NCBI RefSeq assembly: GCF_022568795.1
Contig: NZ_JAKZHU010000001.1
Location: forward strand, 1-64,000
DNA: 64,000 nucleotides
Source of the DNA: Arsenicicoccus dermatophilus
GTDB taxonomy: Bacteria > Actinomycetota > Actinomycetes > Actinomycetales > Dermatophilaceae
Direction: 5' to 3'
In this document: in pieces, positions 17,690 to 27,782 of the stretch
Layout of the letters: each line of letters starts with the position of its first letter
How positions within the stretch are numbered: the first letter of the stretch is position 1
Made by a program: the position numbers and the translations under genes
The notes under the pieces: generated by a model
Database searches by the model: none
Seen by the model: the letters and a program-made list of their open reading frames with translations, nothing else
What the model was told of the DNA's origin: nothing

Positions 17690-19258
17690 TCAGCCCGCCA
17701 CCTCACCGGACGCGAGCTCCGGGCACCGGGGGCGGTAGTGGCCGGGCTGTCGGCAGTAGCCGCACCGCCGGACCTTGCGCTCGGCGGGCGCAGGGGCGAC
17801 GACCGGCGCCGCAGGCCCGGCCGGCTCGCTGGCCCGGGTGTCGTCGAGGGACGGCGACGGCGACGAGGGGGTGAGATCGGCGAAGTACCCCGTCGCTCCC
17901 AGCGCGTCGGCCGCGCGGGTCAGGGCGCGCAGCTCGTCCCGGGTCAGGACGTCGTCCTCGAAGGCGGCCTCGCGCAGCCCCTCCAGGAAGCGTTCGTTCA
18001 GCGCTCGCACCTGACCGGCACCGAGCCCGCCCTGGCCGGCGATGCGAGCCAGGAGCTTCGCCTCCTCGCCCACGATCCTGCCGTCCTCCATCGCGGCGCT
18101 GAGAGCGTCGAGATACCGCGCGGCGACGTCGTCCGTGATGTCGTTGGCGGTCAGCGGGAGCCGGTCCAGGAGCGTGCTCATCCACCCGACCTCGCCCTTG
18201 CGCAGCGTCGCTGCCCGGGTGACCACCCGGGTCGACCCGCCGCCCGAGGGCGTGTGCACGTAAGGGTCGAACGGGAAGGTCAACGTCTCCCCGTGGCGGT
18301 CGAGCATGATGGGCAGGAGCCGGGCGACGGTGCGGACGTCACCCAGCGCGCTGTGCGCGTCGACGGCGGCGCAGCCGTAGTGCCGTCCGAGGGTGCCCAG
18401 CTTGTGGTTGGGGGTGTCGAGGGTCCGTCGGCTCAGCCACAACGAGCACAGGGCCGGCGCCCGAAGCCCGGCATACCCGGCGCGCGCCAGCTCGGCCCGC
18501 AGGAACCGCTCGTCGAAGGACGCGTTGTGCGCCACGACGACCGCCCCCTCCAGCCTGGCCAGCAGCTCGTCCGCGATCTCCTCGAAGGTCGGTGCCCCGG
18601 CGACCGCCTCGTCGGTGATGTGGTGGATGAACACCGGCCCGGTGTCCCGTCGCGGATTGACGAGGGTGGCCCACTCGTCCTCGATCCGCCCGGTGGCGTC
18701 GACCCGGGCCACCGCTACCTCGATGACCCGGTCGTCCTGGTCCGCGGCGAACCCGGTCGTCTCCACGTCGACGATCGCGAACGGGCCGCTGTGCTCGCGC
18801 GGCCCACCGTGCTCGGCATAACCGAACTCGATGCCGGGGGCGCCGCGGCGAAACCGGGGCCGTGACGTGCGCGGCGGGAGCGGAGGCTCCACCCGGCGCA
18901 CCCTGGCCGGAGCCGGAGCCGGAGCCGGAGCCGGTATGACGGGCGTCCGCCCGGGGGCCGGTGCCGCCGACGGGCGAGGGCTCGGTGTCGGCTGCGCAGG
19001 TGTCGGCTGCGCAGCCGACCGCGGCGTGGATGGCGTCGGCGCAGGCCCGACCGTGCCGCGGCGCACCGGCTCTCCCCGGTGCCGGTTCAACCACCGCAGG
19101 CACAGGGCGGCGAGGCAGAGCGGGCCCGCCGCGACCACCAGCCCGAAGACTGCCGCCCCGACCTCCCCGTCGCGCAGCAGCAGGACTCCCACCAGGAGGA
19201 AGAGCAGCCCCACCACGCCCCCGATCACCACGCCCACCCACATCAGCGCGCGCTTCAC
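17690..19258 (-). CDS. Membrane-anchored DEDDh 3'-5' exonuclease with TerB-like region and CCHC zinc knuckle
   Basis: I chose GTG 19258 because GGGGAGG lies 6 nt upstream; GTG 19261 is the alternative. Two N-terminal membrane helices (~5-25 and 33-53) and a Pro/Ala linker lead to a DnaQ-like exonuclease: FAIVDVETTGF (Exo I), VVVAHNASFDERFLRAEL (Exo II), and DAHSALGDVRTVARLL (Exo III with His and Asp). A helical TerB-like region (~375-465) and a Pro-rich stretch follow. The end carries CGYCRQPGHYRPRC, an exact Cx2Cx4Hx4C retroviral-type zinc knuckle. The architecture suggests a membrane-tethered enzyme that degrades or proofreads single-stranded nucleic acid; the target is unknown. Confidence 0.82.
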   Translation of the reverse strand: MKRALMWVGVVIGGVVGLLFLLVGVLLLRDGEVGAAVFGLVVAAGPLCLAALCLRWLNRHRGEPVRRGTVGPAPTPSTPRSAAQPTPAQPTPSPRPSAAPAPGRTPVIPAPAPAPAPARVRRVEPPLPPRTSRPRFRRGAPGIEFGYAEHGGPREHSGPFAIVDVETTGFAADQDDRVIEVAVARVDATGRIEDEWATLVNPRRDTGPVFIHHITDEAVAGAPTFEEIADELLARLEGAVVVAHNASFDERFLRAELARAGYAGLRAPALCSLWLSRRTLDTPNHKLGTLGRHYGCAAVDAHSALGDVRTVARLLPIMLDRHGETLTFPFDPYVHTPSGGGSTRVVTRAATLRKGEVGWMSTLLDRLPLTANDITDDVAARYLDALSAAMEDGRIVGEEAKLLARIAGQGGLGAGQVRALNERFLEGLREAAFEDDVLTRDELRALTRAADALGATGYFADLTPSSPSPSLDDTRASEPAGPAAPVVAPAPAERKVRRCGYCRQPGHYRPRCPELASGEVAG

Positions 19259-19396
19259 CACGAACCTCCCCCAGCCATGCCGGGCCTCGTGCACCCGGCG
19301 GTCCTTCGAGCCTAGGCAGGGGGGCCGGTCGCCGCGCGGGTCTGGCTCGATCTGCTCTGCTCCAGGCCCTGCGGGCAGGAGGAAGGCCACCGTCGA

Positions 19397-19444
19397 GCAG
19401 CGGGCGACCCCACCGGTATGCCGTCCGGCGGGGTCGCCCGCTGC
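19397..19444 (-). terminator. Strong hairpin downstream of aldo/keto reductase gene
   Basis: A perfect 15-bp stem, GCAGCGGGCGACCCC pairing with GGGGTCGCCCGCTGC, closes an 18-nt loop that contains GTATGCCG. It lies just beyond the minus-strand reductase stop at 19478. No U tract is present, as usual in GC-rich actinobacteria. Confidence 0.75.
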
Positions 19445-19477
19445 CGTGATCCGGCATACGCCCTGGGGAGACCTCGG

Positions 19478-20884
<1,407 letters not shown>

Positions 20885-20889
20885 CTAGT

Positions 20890-21330
20890 CCTGCGGGACG
20901 GCTCCGGCACCCGGTGCGAGGGGACCGGCGATCCCGCCCCCGCGATCCTCTGCGGCTTCGTGGTGGCCGCGGCGGCCAGGCCCTCGTGGACATGGTCCTC
21001 GGCGACGGCGTCCGGTATGGCGATCAGCATCGTCCAGTCCCACGAGTCCTTGTCCCGCGCGGTGAAGCTCGCCGGGTTGGCGCTGGCCCACAGCCCCTCC
21101 AGCGGCCCGACGACGATCTCGACGCCGGTGGCCCTCGCGAGGGCACGGATGGCGTATGCCGAGGTGTAGAGCGACTCCACGGCACGGGGGTGGTCGCGCC
21201 GGAGGTGTGCTGGGGTCGCCGTGGCCGTCGATCGCGACATACCGGATCGCGGGGACGTCCACCTCGACGAATCGCCCGGTGGGCGGCTGGTAGAGGTCCT
21301 CGAGGTCGATCTTGACGACGAGTCCTCTCG
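20890..21330 (-). pseudogene. GyrI-like small-molecule-binding protein, frameshifted and truncated
   Basis: The minus strand first reads GLVVKIDLEDLYQPPTGRFV and DVPAIRYVAIDGHGDPST, then in a second frame HPRAVESLYTSAYAIRALA, VVGPLEGLWASANPASFTA and DKDSWDWTMLIAIPD. These are consecutive conserved blocks of GyrI-like (SOUL/Rob-type) domains. The frame changes near 21195, and the C-terminal block (VLHVGPY-like) is missing, so this is a true remnant rather than only a base-call error. It sits immediately upstream of the cupin gene. Confidence 0.75.
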
Positions 21331-21373
21331 CGGGTGGGATCTCGGCAGCGTCGGGGCGGCGCGGTCGGTGGGC

Positions 21374-21868
21374 TCAGAGGCGGGGCTCGTAGGAGCAGAG
21401 CCCGGCGTCCGCCCCGACCTGGGTGAAGCCCGCCCGCTCCAGGGTGCGCCGGGACGCCACGTCCTCGGGATCGGTGTCCGCGAGCACCCGCGAGAGTCCT
21501 TGGCGCCGGGCCAGATCCACGAGTGCGGTGGCCGCCTCCGCGGCATACCCCTGACCGCGGGCGGACGGCACCAGGCCGTAGCCGATCTCCGCGACGCCGT
21601 CGACCGGTCGACCCTTGAACCCGCAGGCCCCGACGGCGAGTCCGTCCGCGGCGCGCACGATCAGGTAGAGGCCGAAGGGCTGCTGCTCGCCGCTCTCCTG
21701 GGTGGCCCGCAGGTGCATGCGGGCGCCCACGACGTCCCCCTCGAAGGGGAAGTCCGAGGCCCAGCGGTCGCTCGCGTCGGGCCGGCGGGCGACGATGCGC
21801 TGCGCCTGGGCGACGTCGACGGGGCGCAGCAGCAGGCGGGGCGTGCTCAGGTCGGTCATGGCTGTCAT
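21374..21868 (-). CDS. GNAT N-acetyltransferase
   Basis: The 164-residue protein is RimJ/RimL-like. Key elements are TPRLLLRPVDVAQAQRIV at the N-terminus, EIGYGLVPSARGQGYAAEAA (acetyl-CoA-binding loop RGQGYA) and SRRTLERAGFTQVG. It transfers an acetyl group from acetyl-CoA to an unknown amine. ATG 21868 gives MTAMTDLST; the second ATG at 21859 is equally possible. Confidence 0.9.
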   Translation of the reverse strand: MTAMTDLSTPRLLLRPVDVAQAQRIVARRPDASDRWASDFPFEGDVVGARMHLRATQESGEQQPFGLYLIVRAADGLAVGACGFKGRPVDGVAEIGYGLVPSARGQGYAAEAATALVDLARRQGLSRVLADTDPEDVASRRTLERAGFTQVGADAGLCSYEPRL

Positions 21869-21921
21869 GCGACCACGGCTGTCCCTAGGCGGCAACAGGT
21901 TTGGAGGGCGTAGCCCGGCCG

Positions 21922-22332
21922 TCAGTCGCCGGTGGTGCCGTCCAGGTGCTCCCGCAGCAGGTCCAGGTGACCCGCGTGGCGCGCGTGCTCCTCGATGAGA
22001 TGGGTGAGGATCCACCGCAACTCGTGCGGCGTCTCGTCCTCGCCCGGCTCCTCGCCGGGGTCGGGGCTGCCCGCGATGCGGCTGAGGGTGGCGCAGGAGT
22101 CCGCGGTGGCATAGGCCTGGCGGGCGGCCTCGCATGCCTCGTCGAACCACGCCAGCAGCCGCGGCCCGCTGTCGGCCCTGACGTCCCACTCCCAGTCCGG
22201 GTCGGTGCCGCGCCGGGAGGACCAGGGCTCGCCGACGGCGTCATACGGCTGACCGAGGAAGGCCGTGAGCATGGTGCGATCGTCGGCCGCGGAGGAAAGG
22301 GTTGGCAGCGCGGTGGACGGCTCGGTGGTCAC
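21922..22332 (-). CDS. DinB/DUF664-like protein, internally short
   Basis: GTG 22332 follows AGGAG at good spacing. The protein has 136 residues, whereas DUF664 proteins usually have ~165-200. [10 protein letters not shown] is directly followed by [11 protein letters not shown] and DPDWEWDV, skipping the ~45-residue segment that normally holds the first metal-binding His (HLAYVERWWF-like). The C-terminal helix [28 protein letters not shown] with the remaining His residues is intact. It may be a mycothiol-dependent transferase that lost its active site. The deletion is in frame. Confidence 0.72.
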   Translation of the reverse strand: MTTEPSTALPTLSSAADDRTMLTAFLGQPYDAVGEPWSSRRGTDPDWEWDVRADSGPRLLAWFDEACEAARQAYATADSCATLSRIAGSPDPGEEPGEDETPHELRWILTHLIEEHARHAGHLDLLREHLDGTTGD

Positions 22333-22609
22333 CGTATCTCCTGAGGTTCGCAGCGCGGACACGTCGATCCTGTCAGCCGCGGCGGACCCCGGCCACCGCA
22401 CGCTGCGGACCTGGGGCACAGCGCGTCTCGCCCCGCCACGCCCGCCCGCGCCGTGCCTGCGCTCGCAGCTCAAGAACTGCACGTCGTGGACGCGAGGACG
22501 TGCACGCGGTCAGTTGCGAGCGTGGAGGAGGGCGCGGCGGGTGGGTGGCCGGCGACGCGACCGTGAGGCGCCCGCGAGGGGTGGCGGCGCGCCGGATAGG
22601 GTCGCCCGC

Positions 22610-23182
22610 ATGACTCACGTCGGGCGCCGCGACCTGCTCGCCCTGACCGCCGGTGCGCTTGTCCTGGGCGGGTGCTCGCGCCTGCCCGGCGTCCACCCGG
22701 CCGCCCCGACGCCGCCGCCGTTCCCGGACCTCTCGCACGCCGCCCTCTCGCCGCACCAGCGCAAGGTCCTCGACGTCCTGCGCGCCGAGTACGCCGCACA
22801 GCCCCCGCCCTCGCGCTACACACCGGTCCAGGGCGAGCCGTGGTGCTCGGACTTCGTCAGCTGGGTGGAGCGGGCGAGCGGCGCCCCGTTGCGCAACCCC
22901 AACGGCGGCGGCTGGCGCATCCCCGGCACCATGACGCTGCTCGACCACCTGCGGGACACGCGCGCCTGGCACCCCGCGGCGAGCGGTTACGTGCCGGTGG
23001 CGGGTGACATCGCGATCTACGACCACGGCGGGTCGTTCGACCAGCACACCAACTACGTCCTCGGTCTCGCCGACGGCGTGCTCACGACGATCGGGGGCAA
23101 CGAGGAGGGCCGCAGCATCCGCCTGTCCAGCCATCCCTTCGACGGGCGGCTCGTGTGCCTCGGCTTCGGCCATCGCGGCTGA
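22610..23182 (+). CDS. CHAP-domain lipoprotein
   Basis: The 190-residue protein has a lipoprotein signal: MTHVGRRDLLALTAGALVLG then GC (lipobox LGGC, Cys ~23). The signal also has a twin-arginine-like GRRDLL. The mature part matches CHAP/NlpC-like amidases: catalytic Cys in EPWCSDFVSWVERASG and His in DQHTNYVLGLADG. Such enzymes cut peptidoglycan peptides at the cell surface. TAGGGT at 22597-22602 is 7 nt before the ATG, indicating a leaderless mRNA; no ribosome site is present. Confidence 0.83.
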   Translation: MTHVGRRDLLALTAGALVLGGCSRLPGVHPAAPTPPPFPDLSHAALSPHQRKVLDVLRAEYAAQPPPSRYTPVQGEPWCSDFVSWVERASGAPLRNPNGGGWRIPGTMTLLDHLRDTRAWHPAASGYVPVAGDIAIYDHGGSFDQHTNYVLGLADGVLTTIGGNEEGRSIRLSSHPFDGRLVCLGFGHRG

Positions 23183-23206
23183 GGTCGGACCAGGCCGTAT
23201 GCCGGG

Positions 23207-23240
23207 AGACCCCGTCCGCGGCCGACGGTGGGCGGGGTCT
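23207..23240. terminator. Bidirectional hairpin between convergent genes
   Basis: AGACCCCGTCC pairs with GGGCGGGGTCT (one G-U), closing a 12-nt loop between the CHAP stop at 23182 and the efflux-pump stop at 23263. Confidence 0.68.
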
Positions 23241-23262
23241 GTCGCCATACCGGAGCCGTGGC

Positions 23263-24696
23263 TCAGACGGTCATCGCGTCCTCGGCGGTGATCTCGCCGC
23301 GCAGGCTCGGCAGGAGCAGCCCGAGCAGGGCGACGGCGGCCATCAGCCCCGCGGCCGCGAGGAACCCGCGGTGGAAGCCCTCGACCACCGCCCCGGCCGG
23401 GTCGTGCGGCGCCCGCGCGGAGGCCTCCTGGCCGCGCGCCACCGCGATCGACGCGAGGGACGCGACGCCCAGCGCGCCGCCCACCTGCTGGAGGGTGCCC
23501 ATCACCGCGGACACCTCGCCTGCGGCCGCGGCTGCGACCCTGCGGGTGAGCACCACGGCGAGCGGCAGCATCGCCAGGCCGACGCCGACGCCGAGGCACA
23601 GCAGCGCCGGAAGCTGTTGCGCCGCATAGCTCCCGCCCGCCTGCAACCGGGTGCACAGCAGGAAGCCGGCAGCCCCGAGCAGGCCGCCCGAGACGACCAT
23701 GACACGGGCTCCCAGGCGGGGAAGCAGCTGCGTGGAGGCGCCCGCGACGAGCACGAGCGTGATGCTCCAGGGGATCCAGTGCAGCCCGGTCTGCCAGGGG
23801 GTGAAGCCCTGGACGACCTGCATGTACTGCGTCAGGAAGAAGAACAACGCGAACAACGCCCCCGAGAGCAGCGCCGTCGCCGACGCCGCCACCGAGAAGT
23901 CCCGCCGCGCAAAGATGCTCAGGTCGACCAGGGGCTGCGGGGCTCGTCGCTCCAGCGCCCCGAAGGCGCCGAGCAGCACCGCGGCCGCGCCCAGGCCGAG
24001 CAGGGTCGCCGGGTCGGTCCAGCTGCGGTGGATGGTGCCGAGCACGGTCCAGGTCAGCAGGGTCAGGCCGGCGGTCGCGGTGAGCGCGCCGGGGACGTCG
24101 AGGGCGCGCAGCGCGTGCCGGGGCTGGGCGGGCAGGTGGGCGGCGAGCACGCCGAGCACCATGACGACCCCGACGGGCACGTTGACGAGGAAGACCCACC
24201 GCCAGCCGGCCCGGTCGGTGACGATCCCGCCGACGAGCACGCCGAGCACCCCGCTCACGCCTTGCAGCCCGCTCCACAGCCCCATGACCTGGCGCCGGGC
24301 GGTCGGCTCGGTGAAGGTGTGCAGCACGATCGCCAGGGCTGAGGGGGTGAGGGCGGCGGCGCCCAGGCCCTGGGCGGCGCGGGCAGCCACGAGGGTCGAG
24401 TCGTCCTGGGCCAGACCGGAGCACAGGCTCGCGAGGGTGAAGACCGCGACGCCGGTGAGGAACACGGCGCGACGTCCGAGCAGGTCGGCGAGCCGTCCGC
24501 AGAGCAGCATGCAGCCGCCGAAGGCCAGCATGTAGGCATCGACGACCCATGCGAGACCGCCTGGGGTGAAACCCAGCTCGCGGCCGAGGGAGGGGAGGGC
24601 GACGTTCACCACGGTGTCGTCGAGGATCACCATGAACTGGGTCAGGGCCATCGTCGCCAGGACGAGGGCGGGTCGGGTGGTGTCCTGGGAGGGCAT
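23263..24696 (-). CDS. DHA2-family MFS multidrug efflux pump (EmrB/QacA-type)
   Basis: The 477-residue protein has about 14 membrane helices. Helix 1 region FMVILDDTVVNVALPSL holds the Asp typical of drug/proton antiporter-2 pumps. GRLADLLGRRAVFLTG is motif A. GLQGVSGVLGVLVGGIVTD resembles motif C of exporters. It would expel hydrophobic or cationic drugs using the proton gradient. It is divergent from a TetR gene, and two TTCTAC-n4-GTAGAA operators fill the 62-bp gap, so repression by the neighbour is very likely. Confidence 0.92.
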   Translation of the reverse strand: MPSQDTTRPALVLATMALTQFMVILDDTVVNVALPSLGRELGFTPGGLAWVVDAYMLAFGGCMLLCGRLADLLGRRAVFLTGVAVFTLASLCSGLAQDDSTLVAARAAQGLGAAALTPSALAIVLHTFTEPTARRQVMGLWSGLQGVSGVLGVLVGGIVTDRAGWRWVFLVNVPVGVVMVLGVLAAHLPAQPRHALRALDVPGALTATAGLTLLTWTVLGTIHRSWTDPATLLGLGAAAVLLGAFGALERRAPQPLVDLSIFARRDFSVAASATALLSGALFALFFFLTQYMQVVQGFTPWQTGLHWIPWSITLVLVAGASTQLLPRLGARVMVVSGGLLGAAGFLLCTRLQAGGSYAAQQLPALLCLGVGVGLAMLPLAVVLTRRVAAAAAGEVSAVMGTLQQVGGALGVASLASIAVARGQEASARAPHDPAGAVVEGFHRGFLAAAGLMAAVALLGLLLPSLRGEITAEDAMTV

Positions 24697-24708
24697 GCGC
24701 CGCTCGCT

Positions 24709-24741
24709 TTCTACGAGTGTAGAAGTTCTACGAACGTAGAA
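24709..24741. promoter_or_regulatory. Two tandem TetR operators
   Basis: TTCTACGAGTGTAGAA (24709-24724) and TTCTACGAACGTAGAA (24726-24741) are 16-bp palindromes with identical 6-bp arms, spaced 17 bp centre to centre. They overlap the divergent promoters of the efflux pump and the TetR gene. Confidence 0.85.
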
Positions 24742-24758
24742 AGAGTACCCTCGGGGCC

Positions 24759-25382
24759 GTGAGTGACGACACCCGGGTGCGCATCCTCGACGCGGCGCTC
24801 GCCCTGCTGGCCGAGGAGGGCCTGCAGGCGCTGTCCCACCGGGCCGTGGAGAAGCGCGCCGAGGTCTCCCACGGCTCGACGACGTACCACTTCAAGACCC
24901 GCGACGCGCTCATCGAGGCGATGCTCGCCCGGCTCGTCGACATCGAGCGCGGCGACCTGGAGCAGGCCGTCGCGGCCTGCACCGAACGTCTGGCCGAGGG
25001 CGGCGGCAGCGGCGACCCCGACCTGCACGCGGTGATGGCGAGCATGGTGACGGGCCTCACGAGCCGGCAGGACCTGACGTTGGCCCGGTTCGAGCTCTTC
25101 CTGTATGCCGCGAGACGGCCTCACCTGCAGTCGGTCGTCGCGGACTGGCGGCAGACCTATGTCGACCTGGGCGCCGCGGTGCTCGCGGCCGAGGGTGCCA
25201 CGGCCCCGGCGGCGGGTAGCCGGCTGCTCGCCGCGGTCCTGGACGGCCTGCAGCTGCACCAGCTCTCGGCGCCGCACCAGGACGTCGAGCAGCTCGCGGT
25301 GCGGTGGTACGCCCTGACCCTCGACGCCGCCCTGCGCCTGGACCCACCGGCGGCGCAGGACCGACGAGCGGTGCAGGACTGA
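24759..25382 (+). CDS. TetR-family repressor of the adjacent efflux pump
   Basis: The 207-residue regulator starts at GTG 24759. TACCCT (24746-24751) ends 7 nt before it, so the mRNA is probably leaderless. The N-terminal helix-turn-helix reads LSHRAVEKRAEVSHGSTTYH followed by FKTRDALIEAML. The C-terminal ligand-binding domain is helical with LQLHQLSAPHQDVEQLAVRW. It likely binds the two palindromes just upstream and controls both itself and the pump. Confidence 0.92.
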   Translation: MSDDTRVRILDAALALLAEEGLQALSHRAVEKRAEVSHGSTTYHFKTRDALIEAMLARLVDIERGDLEQAVAACTERLAEGGGSGDPDLHAVMASMVTGLTSRQDLTLARFELFLYAARRPHLQSVVADWRQTYVDLGAAVLAAEGATAPAAGSRLLAAVLDGLQLHQLSAPHQDVEQLAVRWYALTLDAALRLDPPAAQDRRAVQD

Positions 25383-25415
25383 CCGTCGACCGGGTCCCTG
25401 CCGACCTGGCTGCCA

Positions 25416-26414
25416 TCAGTCGCGACGGTTCTCCGGGGAGGGCTCTGACGTCTCGGTCGGGCTGGGACGCGGCGACGTGGTGGAGGTGGGACGGGGCGTC
25501 GTCGTCGGCGTGACGCGAGGCTTGGGGACCCACGGCGGGAGGGGAACGGGTGTGCTCGGCCGCGCGGTGGGGGCGGGCGCCGGTGCGGGGCGCGGCGGTG
25601 CGGGGGGCCTCGGCCTAGGAGGCGCGGGCGGCGCCGGCGGACGGGCAGTGGGCCGCGCCGGCGGGTCGGGCACGTCCGCCGGGTGGGGCGCCTCGGTGGT
25701 CCGCCGCGAGTGGGTCGGGGTGGGGCGAGCCGTCGTGGTCGACGGCGTCTGCGTCGGGTCGGTGGTCTCCGGGTCGGTGGTCTCCGGGTCGACCGGATCG
25801 CTCGGATCGGTTGGATCGCTCGGGCTCGGCGGCACCGCCGGTGTGGAGGCTTCGTCGCCGTGGGTGGGCGTGGTGGCCGGCTCCTCGGCCAGGTCTGCGG
25901 GCGCCTTGGCATAGGTGATGGCCGTCGTCGGGGCGCCGTCGCTGAGCACGACCTGGGCCAACCCGGCGCCGCCGAGGGCCAGGAGCATGCACGTGGGCAC
26001 GATGACCTTGACGGTCGTGGGGATCCGGGACCACAGGCTGCGCCGAGACCTGGGCTCCGCGGCCACGCTCGCTGGGTCGGCGTCGGGGGCTTCACCCGGC
26101 GGGAAGTGGTCCACGGTCGGGAAGGCGTCGGGGAAGGACTCGCTGAAGGACTCTGGGAGGGGGTCCGCGAAGGACTCGCTGAAGGAGGCCGGGAGGGCCT
26201 CTGTCAAGGACTCGTCGAAGGAGGCCGGGAGGGGGTCTGCGAAGGACTCGTCGAAGGAGGCCGGGAGGGCCTCTGTCAAGGACTCGTCGAAGTCCCAGTG
26301 GTCGTCGGCAGGATCGGGGTGGTCGTGCGGGGCGTCCGGCGGCGGTATGCCGTCGGAGCGCTCGTCCTCGGGCCGGATCGGCCGGCCGCTCATCGAGACG
26401 GGATCCGAGTTCAC
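25416..26414 (-). CDS. Membrane-anchored protein with acidic 12-residue repeats and Pro/Thr-rich tail
   Basis: The 332-residue protein is of unknown function. Residues 43-99 hold tandem repeats of the type DESFADPLPASF/DESLTEALPASF. One transmembrane helix lies at ~133-156 (TTVKVIVPTCMLLALGGAGLA). The remaining ~175 residues are Pro/Thr/Ala-rich, as in cell-wall-spanning segments. The N-terminal repeats would be cytoplasmic and the tail extracellular. No catalytic motif is visible. Composition rather than homology defines it. Confidence 0.65.
   Translation of the reverse strand: MNSDPVSMSGRPIRPEDERSDGIPPPDAPHDHPDPADDHWDFDESLTEALPASFDESFADPLPASFDESLTEALPASFSESFADPLPESFSESFPDAFPTVDHFPPGEAPDADPASVAAEPRSRRSLWSRIPTTVKVIVPTCMLLALGGAGLAQVVLSDGAPTTAITYAKAPADLAEEPATTPTHGDEASTPAVPPSPSDPTDPSDPVDPETTDPETTDPTQTPSTTTARPTPTHSRRTTEAPHPADVPDPPARPTARPPAPPAPPRPRPPAPPRPAPAPAPTARPSTPVPLPPWVPKPRVTPTTTPRPTSTTSPRPSPTETSEPSPENRRD
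26118..26288 (-). repeat. Tandem 36-bp coding repeat
   Basis: Four full and one partial 36-bp units encode the 12-residue acidic repeat. Two alternating unit types (SLTEALPASF and SFADPLPASF) create a 72-bp higher-order period. Unit loss or gain by slippage would stay in frame. Confidence 0.8.
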
Positions 26415-26560
26415 GAGCCACCTCCCACTGGATGGGCGAGGACCTCAGGGCGAGGTCACGCACACCCTAGGGGACCACGATCAGATCCTTTGCTCCGGGG
26501 TAGCCGAAATCCGCCCGGCTGCCCTCTGGTCGGGCTGGCGGGCTTCTGGGGGCTGGACGC

Positions 26561-26956
26561 TCAGGCCTGGGCGACCGCCAGCACGTGACCGTCCAGGTCG
26601 AGCGCATAGCCGACGTGCTCGCCCCAGGTGCGCTCGGACAGCGGGGACAGCAGCCGGCCACCGGCGACCTCGATGCGCCGCAGCACCGTCCCGGCGTCCG
26701 CCCGCCGCAGGGAGAGCTCGCACCGCGGTCCCCTCCCCGCGGTGACACCGGGCAGCAGCTCGGGCAGGTCTGCGACGGGCATCAGGCCGAGCGTCGCCCC
26801 GCCGAGGTCGAACTCGGTCATGCCGGGCACGTCGAGGGACGGCTCCCGGTCGAGCACCTGGGCATAGAAGTCGGTGGCCCGGCGCTGGCTCTCGACATAC
26901 AGGACGATCGTGGTCGCGGTCCGCGCCCGGGAGCCGGGGGGCCGCAGCCGCGCCAT
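26561..26956 (-). CDS. VOC/glyoxalase-like protein
   Basis: From ATG 26956 (MARLRPPGSRA) the protein is 131 residues, the size of one paired beta-alpha-beta-beta-beta VOC domain. Landmarks are TTIVLYVESQRRATDFYAQV (first module) and GGRLLSPLSERTWGEHVGYALDLDGHVLAV (second module). Its N-terminal metal-ligand position and Glu pattern are not typical of glyoxalase I, so a resistance-type or unknown lyase is as likely. GAGGAGG precedes the chosen start. A longer frame from 27166 exists but its extra residues look non-homologous. Confidence 0.72.
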   Translation of the reverse strand: MARLRPPGSRARTATTIVLYVESQRRATDFYAQVLDREPSLDVPGMTEFDLGGATLGLMPVADLPELLPGVTAGRGPRCELSLRRADAGTVLRRIEVAGGRLLSPLSERTWGEHVGYALDLDGHVLAVAQA

Positions 26957-27324
26957 GACCTCCTCGCCGCGAGCGCTCTTGAGTCGCAACGACGTCCACG
27001 TCCCGTCGTCGTTGAAGGCGAGCCCGAGCGCCTGCGCCGCGCGGCGGGCGACCGATCCGGTGGGCAGCGAGGACCGAGCCATGCGCACACTATGGCGCAC
27101 CACCGACGGGCGCCGTGCCGCGGGGCCCGTGCGGGGTGCGACGACGGCGAAGTCCTCGTGGCTCATGGCATCCAGCTCACCGTCGTGGCACGCCCGGCAT
27201 CATGGCGCCGGCCGGTCGGTGCACGGTCGTGCCAGCCCCACGGCGTGCGCGGTACGGCGGCCTGGCGGCACAGGCCTCCCTGGACCGCGACCAGCCGTCG
27301 GGGGCGGGGTCCTAGGCTGGCGTC

Positions 27325-27720
27325 ATGAACGTCTCTGCACCGCGGGCGACGGCCGTCGGTCACGCGATCACCCTGCTCGCCGGCGTCGCCGGGATCGTCG
27401 TCGGGCTGCTCGGCCGGTCGACCGTGGGTGGGTGGGGCCTCGCGCTGGTAGGGCTGCTGGTGTTCAACGGGCTGTCGGCCGCGAGCTTCCTGGTCTGGCA
27501 GACCCGGATCGAGCGCACCCCCGGACCCGCCGAGGCGCGTTCGGCGCTGTCGACCACCGCCCTCTCCTTGGTGTTCCTCGCCCAGCTGCTGGGTCGCGCC
27601 TGGCCCGAGCACGAGTCGTGGTCCATGGTGCTGGTGCTCGTCGGCCTCTGCACCATGGTCTGCGCGTTCTGGCTGGGGTCCAGGGGCCGGTCCGAGAGCG
27701 CTGACCGGATCGCCCGGTGA
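27325..27720 (+). CDS. Small four-helix membrane protein
   Basis: The 131-residue protein has four predicted membrane helices: ITLLAGVAGIVVGLLG, LALVGLLVFNGLSAASFLV, STTALSLVFLAQLLG and MVLVLVGLCTMVCAFWLG. No family was recognised. TAGGCT (27313-27318) is 6 nt before the ATG, indicating leaderless expression. Confidence 0.7.
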   Translation: MNVSAPRATAVGHAITLLAGVAGIVVGLLGRSTVGGWGLALVGLLVFNGLSAASFLVWQTRIERTPGPAEARSALSTTALSLVFLAQLLGRAWPEHESWSMVLVLVGLCTMVCAFWLGSRGRSESADRIAR

Positions 27721-27782
27721 CAGCCGTGGGGTGAGGAGTCCTTCGTCGAGCGTGAAGGCAGCGGGCTCGGGATCCTGGTCCT

